Below, piece after piece: positions 63,970-64,000 of a DNA stretch of 64,000 nucleotides. The DNA lies in the NCBI GenBank assembly GCA_963776935.1, contig CAVZOP010000006.1, positions 186,001-250,000 on the forward strand, given 5' to 3'. A model generated the notes under the pieces. That model did not search any database, was not told the DNA's origin, and saw nothing but the letters and a program-made list of their open reading frames with translations. Position numbers and translations under genes: made by a program. The stretch comes from JALOLG01 sp963776935. Its GTDB lineage: Bacteria; Actinomycetota; Acidimicrobiia; Acidimicrobiales; Ilumatobacteraceae. The first letter of the stretch is position 1; each line of letters starts with the position of its first letter.

Positions 63970-64000
63970 TCGTGGCAGCATCTTTTAGGAAGGCCGGGCC

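Overview
The window looks like chromosomal DNA of a high-GC actinobacterium. TIGR03086/DinB-type proteins, SigJ-like ECF sigma factors carrying a SnoaL-like tail, a DM13 protein, DUF6653, a WGxxGxxG protein and FPE-rich lipoprotein/peptidoglycan-binding adaptors together suggest Acidimicrobiia (Ilumatobacter-like). That placement is inference from family content only; no rRNA or marker gene is present.

Region 1 (1-15.8 kb) is accessory and eroded. It holds an IS481-type transposase tail, a 254-bp repeat that recurs at 28.5 kb, a chimeric ABC-ATPase/trypsin remnant, a large GH65 glycoside phosphorylase, broken PAP2 and quinone-oxidoreductase genes, CsbD, STAS and XRE genes, a 3' half of tRNA-fMet next to a tyrosine integrase, a SigJ-type sigma factor with a reductase-like neighbour, and a 5'-truncated IS256 element. 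Many genes here carry one-base frameshifts.

Region 2 (15.2-23.2 kb) is a transport and sulfatase operon: binding lipoprotein, permease, fused permease-ATPase, second ATPase and sulfatase, with a divergent MarR gene and a near-perfect palindrome at the promoter. About 1.7 kb without a recognisable gene follows.

Region 3 (25-39.3 kb) contains two SnoaL proteins coupled to an ECF sigma factor, WD40 and HTH remnants, a TetR gene facing a coiled-coil/HdeD/DUF1003 operon across a palindromic promoter, a lipid-kinase-like gene, AraC, a reductase-like gene, a DM13 protein and a flavodoxin-like reductase.

Region 4 (33.8-45.2 kb, overlapping region 3) is an array of small regulatory cassettes built from ArsR repressors, SRPBCC proteins and TIGR03086 proteins. 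They are joined by 4-8 bp overlaps and several have palindromic operators.

Region 5 (45.2-55.6 kb) starts with a three-gene coupled operon whose last member is a peroxiredoxin-like gene with an in-frame TGA exactly at the first position of its CxxC motif, followed by a hairpin fitting the loose bacterial SECIS pattern. This is the best candidate for something new in the window. It is followed by an ECF sigma/anti-sigma/acyltransferase operon, membrane and small proteins, an amidase and an FAD monooxygenase.

Region 6 (55.7-64 kb) is a seven-gene MacB-like export operon: response regulator, histidine kinase, lipoprotein, adaptor, ATPase, permease and second adaptor. A shared direct-repeat box lies before the regulator gene and again before the lipoprotein gene.

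Frameshifts affect roughly twenty genes, concentrated in 1-21.6 kb and after 42 kb, and several sit in homopolymers. Sequencing indels and real decay cannot be separated from the sequence alone.
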